From a virus, in IMG/VR virus record IMGVR_UViG_3300017746_000154, positions 1 through 24,040 of that record: a stretch of 24,040 nucleotides of DNA; one strand, 5' to 3'. The translations under genes and the position numbers were made by a program. Position 1 is the stretch's first letter. Each line of letters begins with the position of its first letter. The notes under the pieces were generated by a model that made no database searches, was not told the DNA's origin, and saw only the letters and a program-made list of their open reading frames with translations. This document shows positions 8,448-15,714 of the stretch, in pieces.

Positions 8448-8971
8448 TACTGAATTCTTTCTGTTTTAAATACTATGCAAGTTCTTAACAAAAAACACTT
8501 CTTAGTTACTGGCATTGCTTGATGCCAATTACTAGCAGTAAATCCTATTAGTCTATTGCCTTTGTAGTTTAACAGAGTACCTTGAGATAAATCTTTATCA
8601 TAAACAGTAGTACCACCCCCATAACTTAAATGCCAATTAAGATTAGGATAATAGATATAAGTCATTTCGCCATCGTCTTGATGAATAGATGGTTCAACAC
8701 CTGGTGTATGTGCATTAAAATAACATCTTACAATTTTTGTCTTAGGAACATCTGGTAAGTTTTGAATACTTTCCCATAATGGAATTAGATAATCAAAACC
8801 ATTCTTTGTCATTTCTTCTATGTCATGACCTGCCAATGTATGCCAATGTCTATCTGGTTCTTCTTTGTTTGCCTTGTAATGCCAATGCCACGAGAATGTA
8901 CCATTATGTACATATTCATCAATCAATTGAGAAATATGTTCTTCTAAAAAGTTGTCTTTACATATAATCAT
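8447..8971 (-). CDS. 2OG-Fe(II) oxygenase inside the clamp-loader operon
   Basis: The start at 8971 (MIICKDNFLEEH, 174 residues) is chosen because AGGTGA lies seven bases upstream and the ATG makes an ATGA overlap with the gp44 stop; the frame stays open to 9007. The iron ligands are H97 and D99 (SIHQDDGE) and H150 (ASNWHQAMPV), with R163 placed to bind 2-oxoglutarate and the beta-helix core WHLSYGGGTTVYD. This is the P4H-like dioxygenase pattern. The gene splits gp44 from gp62, which are adjacent in T4. Its substrate is unknown; a protein, a nucleotide or a small metabolite are all possible. It shares little beyond the motif with the oxygenase at 287-844. Confidence 0.88.
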   Translation of the reverse strand: MIICKDNFLEEHISQLIDEYVHNGTFSWHWHYKANKEEPDRHWHTLAGHDIEEMTKNGFDYLIPLWESIQNLPDVPKTKIVRCYFNAHTPGVEPSIHQDDGEMTYIYYPNLNWHLSYGGGTTVYDKDLSQGTLLNYKGNRLIGFTASNWHQAMPVTKKCFLLRTCIVFKTERIQ

Positions 8972-9903
8972 TTGAATTTCACCTGACTCATTATTTCTGT
9001 CATACATGCAAGCATATTAATTTCTTGATCTGCTACGAATGCTGACTTGTATTGATAATCTGAAAGTATTACAACTGCATGAGGGATTGTGCTAGGGTCT
9101 ACATGATCGTATAGACTATCGTAAATAGTTCTATAGACTCTCGCAGGGTCATTGTCTAGATTGTTTACAATCCACTTTCTAACATTTGTAAATTCTTTTG
9201 CCTTCAAAAAAGAAACTAATTCTTTTAAGTTTTCATTTCCAATATTTAAAAGAACACCAGCATCAATTTGACCAGATGCTGAATACCTTTGTAATTCATT
9301 TAGTACTCTTCGCCAATCGGGAAAATAAGAATTAATTAATTCTGCAATTGCTTTAGGTTCAAACTTAATATCTTCTTTTGTAAGAATATCTTTAGTTCTT
9401 TCAAAAAACAATTGAGCAAGTTTAACTCTTTCGCCATTTTTAATTTGAAAATCAATGTTTGAACATCTTGATTGTAAAGGTTCTATCAATCTGTTTTTGT
9501 AATTACATGTAAGAATAAATCCACAGTTCTTATGAAACTCTTCCATGAAACCACGCAATGCAGGTTGTGTTGATTGAGGATTTAGATAATCTGCCTCATC
9601 TAGAATTATATATTTACGACCACCTTCAAGTGATACAGTAGATGCAAAGTTTTTAATCTTAGTTCTTAATACATCAATACCAGATTCCTCTGAACCATTA
9701 ACTATCATCCATGTACTACCGATCTGTTCAACCATTGCCTTTGCAATAGTAGTCTTACCAGTTCCAGCACTACCAGATAAAATTAGATTAGGAATATGAC
9801 CTGCATCAACAAACTCTTGAAAGGTCTGTTTTAATTTAGACGGAAGAATACAATCTTCAACCTTAGTTGGTCGATATTTTTCGACCCAAAGAAATGTTTC
9901 CAT
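8968..9903 (-). CDS. gp44: Clamp loader large subunit, gp44 AAA+ ATPase
   Basis: This 311-residue AAA+ ATPase matches clamp-loader large subunits (T4 gp44, 319 residues). It begins with the RFC box WVEKYRPTKVEDCILP, then Walker A GSAGTGKT (44-51), Walker B IILDEADYL (D102, E103), and the SRC motif (S145-C147) that supplies the trans-acting arginine finger. The remaining part is the lid domain and the C-terminal collar domain. It acts with gp62 to load the gp45 clamp, using ATP. Only two bases separate it from gp45, and its end overlaps the oxygenase start by four bases. Confidence 0.97.
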   Translation of the reverse strand: METFLWVEKYRPTKVEDCILPSKLKQTFQEFVDAGHIPNLILSGSAGTGKTTIAKAMVEQIGSTWMIVNGSEESGIDVLRTKIKNFASTVSLEGGRKYIILDEADYLNPQSTQPALRGFMEEFHKNCGFILTCNYKNRLIEPLQSRCSNIDFQIKNGERVKLAQLFFERTKDILTKEDIKFEPKAIAELINSYFPDWRRVLNELQRYSASGQIDAGVLLNIGNENLKELVSFLKAKEFTNVRKWIVNNLDNDPARVYRTIYDSLYDHVDPSTIPHAVVILSDYQYKSAFVADQEINMLACMTEIMSQVKFK

Positions 9904-9905
9904 TA

Positions 9906-10586
9906 TTAAGCCTCATACTTTGATTCAGGCTCTAATGCAATCCAATACTCCAAGTTATTAGTCTTTGATTTGAAATGACTAATGTTTTTAGAAGAAACTG
10001 ATACATCATAAGTACCTGTTATTAGTTTTAGATTTTCTACTTTGTAATAAAACTCAAAAGATTTAGAATTATCTGAAGTAGTATTTACTTCGATAGAGTA
10101 ATTATTAGCAGTATCATTTTTCTTATCGGATACTGTCATAGTAGTTTGACCATTCTCTTTTTTCAATACAAGGTCTGGTGCTTGAATTACAGACGCAGCC
10201 TTTTTAAGTTGATTAAGAGTTTCGCTAGTAATTTCAAAAGTCACATCTACACTTGGCATTGTGATCATTTTACTAGGACTAGTTACTACCGATGGGTCAG
10301 AGTAAAAGTATTTTAGTTTAGTACCTTTACTAGTCTCTTCTTTGATTGTTAGATATTGATCTTCAAAATCAATAACAGGTGTTTTAAATAAACTTGTACT
10401 AGACAAAAATTCATTTAAATCATAAATTGCAAATTGTTGATCAAATTGTTCATCAACATCTGCCTTTGCCAGAATGTTTTTCATTGCTGACATTGTAGTA
10501 ATCGTACTACCTTCTTTGACCAATAGATTAGGATTGATCGTTGAAAAGTTTTTCAGTACGTTCACTGTGTTTTCAGTTAGTTTCAT
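9906..10586 (-). CDS. gp45: Sliding clamp, gp45
   Basis: This 226-residue protein is the DNA polymerase processivity clamp (T4 gp45, 228 residues), which forms a trimeric ring around DNA. Matches to T4 gp45 include MKLTENTVNVLKNFSTINPN at the N-terminus, FAIYDLNEFLSSTSLF, the DPSVVTSPSKMITMPS stretch, and the C-terminal strand EYWIALEPES. In T4, gp45 also activates late transcription with gp55 and gp33. Gp55 is encoded at 23754-24040, so that arrangement may apply here. The start overlaps the DUF3310-like gene by 14 bases. Confidence 0.95.
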   Translation of the reverse strand: MKLTENTVNVLKNFSTINPNLLVKEGSTITTMSAMKNILAKADVDEQFDQQFAIYDLNEFLSSTSLFKTPVIDFEDQYLTIKEETSKGTKLKYFYSDPSVVTSPSKMITMPSVDVTFEITSETLNQLKKAASVIQAPDLVLKKENGQTTMTVSDKKNDTANNYSIEVNTTSDNSKSFEFYYKVENLKLITGTYDVSVSSKNISHFKSKTNNLEYWIALEPESKYEA

Positions 10587-10884
10587 TTTTCACTTTCTCC
10601 ATAGTATTATTTTCACTTGACATTAACAGTATAATATAATGAATTGCTTTTAGCAAGTCTTTTCTGTTTTTGCCACTTTTCTTACCATACCTTGCAAGAT
10701 ATTTAATTGCATTGGCCTGGCAAAAATCTTTATCAATTCCAAGATGTCTTAACATATCTTGTACTTGAAATCCGTTTTTATCAACACTATAATGTTGATT
10801 ATAAGTTGACTCTATATAATTTTTTATTTCTTCGATAATTTTATTTTCACTGTATTTCATGTAGTCTAAAATGAGACCCTCCAT
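10573..10884 (-). CDS. DUF3310-like small protein
   Basis: The protein has up to 103 residues and matches the DUF3310 pattern of phage proteins: a histidine-tyrosine pair (NQHYSV), a leucine-rich helix (VQDMLRHLGIDKDF), then the signature CQANAIKYLARYGKKSGKNRKDLLKAIHYII. Members are widespread in phages and are sometimes labelled nucleotide kinase-like, but no function is established. Start choice is uncertain. The ATG at 10884 has only a weak ribosome binding site and overlaps the previous gene by 19 bases. The ATG at 10860 leaves a five-base gap and starts the conserved part. It is coupled to gp45, overlapping its start by 14 bases. Confidence 0.8.
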   Translation of the reverse strand: MEGLILDYMKYSENKIIEEIKNYIESTYNQHYSVDKNGFQVQDMLRHLGIDKDFCQANAIKYLARYGKKSGKNRKDLLKAIHYIILLMSSENNTMEKVKNETN

Positions 10885-11402
10885 AATTTATAGTTTCTTA
10901 ATGTAACCAGACCAGTTGATACATAATCTGGCATGACTAACATCACACCTTTTTCTGCTGTGATACTATCATATATGTTTGGATAAAGGTCATGTCCATA
11001 ACCAAAGTTAGTAGATGAACCCCAAGTCAAATCTGCTTGACCTGTATCATCTAAGAACATGATAATCTTAATCTGACCTTTTTCCCCAATGGTCAATTTC
11101 TTTTCTAGATTATATGCCTTTTTCAAATAAGTTTTAGAAATTTTAGTGATGATTGCGTCTAATGCTTCGGAGTCACCTGTCGTATCTTTTATCTCTTCGG
11201 TAATCTCACTAGGAAACTCAACACGCAAAATAGGACACATGGTTTGATTTCGCATTTCAATTTTCAAACCTTTGTTAGTTTCTTCTTGTTCTTTTTCAAG
11301 ATTGTTTTTTTGAGAAACTAAATCGTCATCAATCTTTTTTGCTTGTTCGTTAAATGTTTTATCTGGTACGGGTTGTCCGTCAATTTGATCAAATGCTTTC
11401 AT
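10866..11402 (-). CDS. Protein of unknown function behind a late-type promoter
   Basis: I do not recognise this 178-residue protein. Residues 15-60 are charged and predicted helical (KKIDDDLVSQKNNLEKEQEE), probably a coiled coil. The rest looks alpha/beta with a C-terminal part rich in aromatic and glycine residues (LTWGSSTNFGYGHDLYPN). There is no signal peptide or membrane segment. The ATG follows AAGGA by seven bases, and a TATAAATA late promoter motif ends 18 bases before it, so this gene probably starts a late transcript that could read on into the clamp genes. A T4-like gene with a late promoter is often virion-related, but nothing in the protein proves it. Confidence 0.75.
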   Translation of the reverse strand: MKAFDQIDGQPVPDKTFNEQAKKIDDDLVSQKNNLEKEQEETNKGLKIEMRNQTMCPILRVEFPSEITEEIKDTTGDSEALDAIITKISKTYLKKAYNLEKKLTIGEKGQIKIIMFLDDTGQADLTWGSSTNFGYGHDLYPNIYDSITAEKGVMLVMPDYVSTGLVTLRNYKLWRVSF

Positions 11403-11419
11403 AATTAAATCCTTTTATA

Positions 11420-11427
11420 TATTTATA
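11420..11427 (-). promoter_or_regulatory. T4-type late promoter TATAAATA
   Basis: On the minus strand this is an exact TATAAATA, the T4 late promoter -10 element recognised by gp55-directed RNA polymerase. It lies just after the hsp20 terminator and 18 bases before the ATG at 11402, leaving room for a leader of about 12 bases that includes the AAGGA ribosome binding site. The end of a gp55 gene is present in the same window, so the sigma factor needed is encoded by this phage. Confidence 0.65.
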
Positions 11428-11431
11428 CACT

Positions 11432-11457
11432 AAAAGGGGGGTCGTTGTCACCCCCCC
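11432..11457 (-). terminator. Strong rho-independent terminator after hsp20
   Basis: Twelve bases after the hsp20 stop, the minus strand has a run of seven G, then T, a seven-base loop and A followed by six C, then TTTT. This makes a stem of at least seven G-C-rich pairs followed by a short U-run. It is exceptionally GC-rich for this AT-rich genome, which makes a functional terminator very likely. It separates the hsp20 transcript from the late-type promoter immediately downstream. Confidence 0.88.
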
Positions 11458-11468
11458 AATGAGATATA

Positions 11469-11903
11469 TTATTTGATTTCAATAGACTTTGGTTTCTTAT
11501 GTTCTGGTATAATTTTTTCCATTGATACCTTTAACATACCATCTTTAAGTTCAGCACCACTTACTTCCACATCGTCTGCAAGTGTCCAAACTTTTTTGAA
11601 TTGTCTTTTTGAAATACCTTTATGGATAACGCCGTCCTTATCTTCTTCTTTATCAGATTTAACTGACTCGATAATTAACTTACCGTCTTCCACTTCCACC
11701 TTCACATCCTCTTTACTGAACCCAGCAAGAGCAACTTCAACATCGTATTTGTTCTTTTCTACTTTTACGATATTGTATGGTGGATAATTTGTTTGTGATA
11801 CAACCCTCATGTTAGAGTCTACCATAGATTCAAAATGATCGAATACGTCATCGAACCCAATAGAGAATGGTTGTAGTTGTTGAAAAATGCTTAATCTAGT
11901 CAT
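11469..11903 (-). CDS. hsp20: Small heat-shock protein, Hsp20 / alpha-crystallin family
   Basis: This 144-residue protein is an ATP-independent holdase chaperone. A short N-terminal arm (MTRLSIFQQLQPFSIGFDDVF) precedes the alpha-crystallin domain from about residue 40 (YPPYNIVKVEKNKYDVEVAL, AGFSKEDVKVEVEDGKL). The C-terminal strand GAELKDGMLKVSM and the tail KPKSIEIK carry the IxI motif used for oligomer assembly. Marine T4-like phages often carry hsp20, and a role in virion assembly or protecting host proteins is usually proposed. It has its own promoter, a leader of roughly 120 bases and a strong terminator. A very strong ribosome binding site (AGGAGG, eight bases before the ATG) lies in a hairpin. 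Confidence 0.96.
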   Translation of the reverse strand: MTRLSIFQQLQPFSIGFDDVFDHFESMVDSNMRVVSQTNYPPYNIVKVEKNKYDVEVALAGFSKEDVKVEVEDGKLIIESVKSDKEEDKDGVIHKGISKRQFKKVWTLADDVEVSGAELKDGMLKVSMEKIIPEHKKPKSIEIK

Positions 11904-11910
11904 ATGAATA

Positions 11911-11931
11911 ACCTCCTTTTGTAAGCAAAGT
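11911..11931 (-). promoter_or_regulatory. ROSE-like RNA thermometer hairpin over the hsp20 ribosome binding site
   Basis: In the hsp20 message, the arm ACUUU, a bulged G, then CUU pairs with AAGGAGGU across a four-base ACAA loop. The pairs are A-U, C-G, U-G, U-A, U-G, C-G, U-A, U-A. The whole AGGAGG is buried. The UUGCU opposite AGGA, with an unpaired G and weak U-G pairs, is the hallmark of ROSE thermometers found before small heat-shock genes in rhizobia and before ibpA in E. coli. The weak pairs would melt on warming and release the ribosome binding site. The fold was drawn by hand, not computed. Confidence 0.6.
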
Positions 11932-11964
11932 TTATATTTTTGATACCTCTTATGAGCATATCAT

Positions 11965-12023
11965 TGACAGGTCTTAGATCAATAGACACGGGTCGAACAC
12001 CCACGGTTCTCATGAACCTGTCA
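11965..12023 (-). promoter_or_regulatory. Structured upstream part of the hsp20 leader
   Basis: An eight-base perfect inverted repeat (TGACAGGT at 11965-11972, ACCTGTCA at 12016-12023) closes a segment with two inner hairpins. One is GGTTC/GAACC at 12005-12018, which competes with the closing stem. The other is GGGT/ACCC with a five-base loop at 11990-12002. The outer repeat starts almost exactly where transcription from the promoter at 12032-12060 should begin. Several hairpins before the one at the ribosome binding site is the usual layout of ROSE leaders. It does not fold as a tRNA. Confidence 0.5.
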
Positions 12024-12031
12024 TAGTTATT

Positions 12032-12060
12032 TATATAGGGATTGACCTTAACTTTGTCAA
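12032..12060 (-). promoter_or_regulatory. Promoter of hsp20
   Basis: On the minus strand, a perfect TTGACA (12055-12060) is followed after 17 bases by TATATA (12032-12037), a good sigma70-type promoter. The same bases contain TATAAATA (12028-12035), so a late promoter overlapping the early-type one is possible. It lies just past the end of the CobS-like gene, about 120-130 bases before the hsp20 start. Confidence 0.6.
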
Positions 12061-12077
12061 CCCCTAGACAAATTTTA

Positions 12078-13265
12078 TTATTGAGTAGTTGATTCAACTG
12101 ACTCCTCGTCATGTTGGATTTCAGTTTGATCATCGGTGTTCAAGTCTTCGACTTTAACTCCAGCATCGATCTTGGTATATAGATTGATGAATGACTCTTT
12201 AGTATCATCATCGAATCTGTTTACACACAACTCAACTGCTTTTAACTTATCATTAAAGATTGAATATGCTTTCGCAATGTGATCAAGTCTTCTTGTAGAT
12301 ATGATCTCATCAATTCCACCTTCATAAAAAGTTTTTCTGATTACTTCAGCCCAAGTACATAAGTTTTCTGCAAACTTCTTATCAACTTTATCATACTTAG
12401 TCATTGAACCAAGAACAATTTTTTGTTCTACTGATTTTGCAGGGTATGGTTGTTCGATAGTAACCGCAAATCTTTCTAGAAATGCTTCGTTAAGAATATT
12501 AGTTCCAATAAATCTACCATCCTCTGAACCTTTACCTTTAGTATTGGCAGTGGCAATCACATTGAAACCTTCTTTAGGTGTAATCCACTTGTTTACTTTT
12601 TTCAAGTAAACACCTTTACCTTCTAAGACAGGTTGCAAACACATAAGTTTGTTAGAACCTAGATCGCATTCATCTAATAGAAGAGTACAACCTTTGTCCA
12701 TTGCCTCAATCACAGGGCCAGGAACAAACTTAGTTTCACCATTTACAAGTCTGAAACCACCAAGTAAATCATCTTCATCGGTTTCGATTGTAATGTTAAC
12801 TCTGATTAACTCTTTTTTCTGTTCGGCATGAATTTGCTCGACCATAAGAGTCTTACCATTACCAGATAAACCAGTAATGAATACAGGATAAAACATTCCA
12901 CTTGAAACAACTTGTTTCATAGTTTTGTAATGACCCCAAGGTACGAACCCTTGAAATTTACTAGGAACAAGATTTTCAGTTTCCATGTGAGTCGCAAACA
13001 GATTTACAACTGCCGCATCCTGTGGTACAGACTTAGGTACCTCTACTGTTTTTTCTGAAACAAGTTTACCAACAGTGGCAACACCTTCGACAGGCAGTTT
13101 GTACTGTCCATGTCCAATCTTGTATTCAGGTTTCTTCAACCAAGACGGATTCGCATATCCGTTCTTAGTGGCAAAAGTATTAATGTCTGATCTAGAAAGT
13201 ACGGCACCTTGTCCATACTTTTTTGAGATCGCATCAATAAACTTTGTCTTTTCACTATTTGTCAT
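12078..13265 (-). CDS. CobS / MoxR-type AAA+ ATPase
   Basis: This 395-residue protein has a small N-terminal domain (MTNSEKTKFIDAISKKYGQG, probably DNA- or partner-binding) and an AAA+ ATPase domain. Walker A is GLSGNGKT (132-139), Walker B CTLLLDECDL (D198, E199), and sensor 1 VIATANT (about 235). The closest class is CobS/MoxR. In bacteria CobS and CobT form the ATPase part of cobaltochelatase, while MoxR ATPases act with VWA proteins as chaperones. The next upstream gene encodes a VWA protein, so the pair is kept. Phage genomes with this gene are often annotated cobS, but without a CobN subunit cobalamin synthesis is not supported. It has its own promoter and a GAGAGG site seven bases before the ATG. 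Confidence 0.9.
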   Translation of the reverse strand: MTNSEKTKFIDAISKKYGQGAVLSRSDINTFATKNGYANPSWLKKPEYKIGHGQYKLPVEGVATVGKLVSEKTVEVPKSVPQDAAVVNLFATHMETENLVPSKFQGFVPWGHYKTMKQVVSSGMFYPVFITGLSGNGKTLMVEQIHAEQKKELIRVNITIETDEDDLLGGFRLVNGETKFVPGPVIEAMDKGCTLLLDECDLGSNKLMCLQPVLEGKGVYLKKVNKWITPKEGFNVIATANTKGKGSEDGRFIGTNILNEAFLERFAVTIEQPYPAKSVEQKIVLGSMTKYDKVDKKFAENLCTWAEVIRKTFYEGGIDEIISTRRLDHIAKAYSIFNDKLKAVELCVNRFDDDTKESFINLYTKIDAGVKVEDLNTDDQTEIQHDEESVESTTQ

Positions 13266-13291
13266 AATATACCTCTCATTAGTTATTCTTT

Positions 13292-13321
13292 ATATTAACA
13301 TGGAATTAGTCATATTGTCAA
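13292..13321 (-). promoter_or_regulatory. Promoter of the CobS/MoxR-type ATPase gene
   Basis: In the 86-base space after the VWA gene, the minus strand has a perfect TTGACA (13316-13321), an 18-base spacer and TAATAT (13292-13297, four of six consensus bases). The expected start of transcription is about 20 bases before the ATG at 13265, leaving the GAGAGG ribosome binding site in the leader. The rest of the space shows no terminator. Confidence 0.6.
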
Positions 13322-13351
13322 TGGTTAAATAAGCATTGATACACAACATTT

Positions 13352-15652
13352 CTAGGCAACTAATCCTATGAATTTGTTCAATAATTGTCTATTAACAGTT
13401 TTTGCTTTTAGTGATTTGGTAAAAGCAGATTTAATAGACGATGTTTTTGCACCTTCTTTAATATTTAATTCTTCCGATTCGGTTGAATTTTTAGGTGCGG
13501 TTGGTAAGATGTAATACTCATCATAACCTTGAGTTTTACAAATTGCAACTCTGTTAGTTCTCAACTCTTTTTGAATCTTGATAATTTGTTGTTTATCTTC
13601 ATGTCTATAAGAGTTAAGTTTAAATTTGTGTTCGATAGTTCTTAGATTAACTCTACCTGCTCTACCAGAACCTGCAATGAAAAATCCTGTAATAGATAAG
13701 TTAGGTTTAATCTTTTTAATCAACTGTAACAATGCAACAGTTTGATCATTTCTATAACCTTCTTTTATTTTAATAGTCTTGTTAGATTTTTTATCAGTAA
13801 TTGATAGAGACCCGTCTCTAACATAAGCATCACCTTTTGCATTCCAAGTACCATCAGATTGTAATTCAAATCTATCTGAACAACTATGACTATCACCGTC
13901 AGTTAAAAGTACAAGACTTGTTTTTTGTACTTTGTACTTCTCAGAAAATATACTTTCAATTTGTGGTATTGTCATTAACGCATGATCAAGAGGTGTACCC
14001 CCAAGATTATATTTGTGATTAATACATAATGGACTCATATCATACATTCTGTGAATATGTCTATGATTCCAATAGTCAGAATAACAAAGTAAATATTTCA
14101 TCATATCCATTGTTTGTTTTTTAGTTTGTTCGTAAGTAAAAAACTCAAGTAATTTTAAAGATGAAATATTGTATTCATTGTGTACAAACTTTTGTACAAT
14201 AGTATCTTTGGTTTCACTATATCTCCAACCACCATCAAACACATCTGAAAACGCAAGTACTTGATATGGAATTTTAGTTCTTTGACAAAACCAAATCAAG
14301 TTAAATAATTGTTTTAATGTATCTGCCATGTTGTAGGCCATTGACCCAGACCAATCCAATAACATAATCATACCATGATTTGTTGCACCAGGAATGGTTG
14401 TCATTTTTGCAAACAGGTCATCACTAAATTTGTAAGTATGAATCTTACTCATATCAAGAGTACCAGTTTTAGAAACTGTTGCTCTCTTGTATTGATCAGC
14501 AGATTTCTTCATTTCAAACTCTTTAACCATATACTGAATAACTTTTTTGTTATCATTATATAATTGAATAATTTGTTTATCCATATATTCTTTATACTTG
14601 TCTTCGTAACTATCAGTTTTTTGATTCCAAAAAGTAGAAGTTAAATCGTTGTAAATAGTTTTGTGATCTATAATCAACTTGTCCATTAAAAGTTTAGATG
14701 GTAAGTTAACATAAACATTTTCTTTGGCAAGTTCATCATTTAATTCTAGACTTGCAATTTTTGACGCAAGATCAGTTTCAGATTTAAGATCAGAAACATC
14801 TGTAGCAGTTTTAAGATTTTGATCTTCACCTTTTCCACCTGATGCCAAGTGTTCCGTATTAGTACTAGATGTATCTTGTTCTTTTTTATCTTCTTCTTTT
14901 TTATCGTCACCTTTAGATTGATCTTGATCATCTTGATCGTTTGTAGTCTCTTCGGTATCGGCAGGTGCAGGTTCATCACTATCAGTATCATCTTGAACAT
15001 CTGATTCAGATTGTGAAGACTCATAACCTTCATCTTGACCATTGTCATCTTGTTTACCAATAGAAATAGTAACAGGATTACCTTCTTCTTTTTTTTCTTC
15101 TTGTTTTTGTTTGTGGTATCCAGCAATCTCAACTGCAAGTTTTAAAACATCATCTGGTGTTTTACATTGTCCAACTTTATCAGATAATTTTTTTTCTTCA
15201 TCTGTAAATTTAACATCGATACCAGTTTTGAAAAATATATTGATTTTATCAATTACATTTAATTCTGATATATCTTTATTCTTAATTCCAAAGAAATCTT
15301 TTTGTAATAACTCTTGATAACCTTTTTGAAAGTTAGTTACAGAACCAGGGTATTTTTTCTGTATCATTGCTTCAATTCTGGCGTCTTCAATAACATTGAC
15401 AACAGATTTATCAATACCCCGATCTTTTACTTTATCTAACATATCTAAAGGAGTCCAAAGAGCATGTGCAACTTCATGACAAACAAACATGTCATAAAGG
15501 TCGTTAGATATTGTGTCTTTTAAAATAGGAAGAATTAACTCACGAGTCGCAACGTTAAAAGATGCGGTCTGAGTCTTTCTATGTACTACATGAATATTTT
15601 CTGTAGCAAGTAATTTTGCAATTGTTGATTTATGATCTGAATTTGTATTCAC
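13352..15652 (-). CDS. HExxH metallopeptidase-like / VWA-domain protein (CobT-like)
   Basis: About 766 residues from a GTG at 15652. This start is preferred because AAAGAGG lies five bases before it, while the upstream in-frame ATG at 15673 has no ribosome binding site and would be almost leaderless. Counting from 15673, residues 66-70 are HEVAH in MFVCHEVAHALW, a zinc-peptidase HExxH helix. A highly acidic, low-complexity linker spans roughly residues 195-290. The C-terminal VWA domain has an intact MIDAS motif, DWSGSM near residue 441, and LLTDGDSHS. It is the partner of the CobS/MoxR-type ATPase encoded next. CobT-like names are common for such phage genes, but the likely job is ATP-driven remodelling or processing of a protein. 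Target unknown. Confidence 0.85.
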   Translation of the reverse strand: MNTNSDHKSTIAKLLATENIHVVHRKTQTASFNVATRELILPILKDTISNDLYDMFVCHEVAHALWTPLDMLDKVKDRGIDKSVVNVIEDARIEAMIQKKYPGSVTNFQKGYQELLQKDFFGIKNKDISELNVIDKINIFFKTGIDVKFTDEEKKLSDKVGQCKTPDDVLKLAVEIAGYHKQKQEEKKEEGNPVTISIGKQDDNGQDEGYESSQSESDVQDDTDSDEPAPADTEETTNDQDDQDQSKGDDKKEEDKKEQDTSSTNTEHLASGGKGEDQNLKTATDVSDLKSETDLASKIASLELNDELAKENVYVNLPSKLLMDKLIIDHKTIYNDLTSTFWNQKTDSYEDKYKEYMDKQIIQLYNDNKKVIQYMVKEFEMKKSADQYKRATVSKTGTLDMSKIHTYKFSDDLFAKMTTIPGATNHGMIMLLDWSGSMAYNMADTLKQLFNLIWFCQRTKIPYQVLAFSDVFDGGWRYSETKDTIVQKFVHNEYNISSLKLLEFFTYEQTKKQTMDMMKYLLCYSDYWNHRHIHRMYDMSPLCINHKYNLGGTPLDHALMTIPQIESIFSEKYKVQKTSLVLLTDGDSHSCSDRFELQSDGTWNAKGDAYVRDGSLSITDKKSNKTIKIKEGYRNDQTVALLQLIKKIKPNLSITGFFIAGSGRAGRVNLRTIEHKFKLNSYRHEDKQQIIKIQKELRTNRVAICKTQGYDEYYILPTAPKNSTESEELNIKEGAKTSSIKSAFTKSLKAKTVNRQLLNKFIGLVA

Positions 15653-15681
15653 ACTAACCTCTTTCTTTATCATCTATTCTT

Positions 15682-15710
15682 ATAATGACAGGTTAGTATG
15701 TAATTGTCAA
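15682..15710 (-). promoter_or_regulatory. Promoter of the VWA-protein gene
   Basis: On the minus strand, a perfect TTGACA (15705-15710) is followed after 17 bases by CATTAT (15682-15687, four of six consensus bases), with TATAAG just beyond. Transcription should begin near 15675, which supports the GTG start at 15652. It begins only about ten bases after the terminator of the preceding unit. Confidence 0.55.
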
Positions 15711-15714
15711 GGCC

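Noticed and set aside
11985-12010. A GTTCGA-containing hairpin resembling the T-arm of a tRNA.
   Set aside because: The stem cannot form five proper pairs around a canonical seven-base loop, and no acceptor, D or anticodon arms fit on either strand.
12083-12104. A hairpin (GAGT plus AGTTG, with a bulged base) at the end of the CobS-like gene, possibly a terminator.
   Set aside because: It is not followed by a run of T on the minus strand, only AATAATAAAATTT, and lies in coding sequence.
11900-12133. A 77-codon open frame between the CobS-like gene and hsp20, ending in an ATGA overlap with hsp20.
   Set aside because: No ribosome binding site precedes either possible ATG, the frame overlaps the CobS-like gene end by 56 bases, and the same bases hold a promoter, an inverted repeat and the hairpin over the hsp20 ribosome binding site. 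A structured leader explains the region better. Conserved residues in relatives would revive it.
13322-13345. AATGCTTA-like sequence resembling a T4 middle-promoter MotA box before the CobS-like gene.
   Set aside because: The last positions do not fit the MotA consensus, no motA gene is visible, and a TTGACA promoter lies directly beside it.
14746-15138. A long lysine- and leucine-rich open frame overlapping the VWA gene.
   Set aside because: It is a frame-shifted reading of the acidic low-complexity linker (repeated GAA, GAT and AAA codons), with no independent start signals.
12078-15652. Cobalamin biosynthesis role for the CobS/CobT-like pair.
   Set aside because: No CobN or other cobalamin gene is in the window, and the VWA protein has an HExxH motif and a different layout. 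MoxR/VWA-type protein remodelling fits at least as well.
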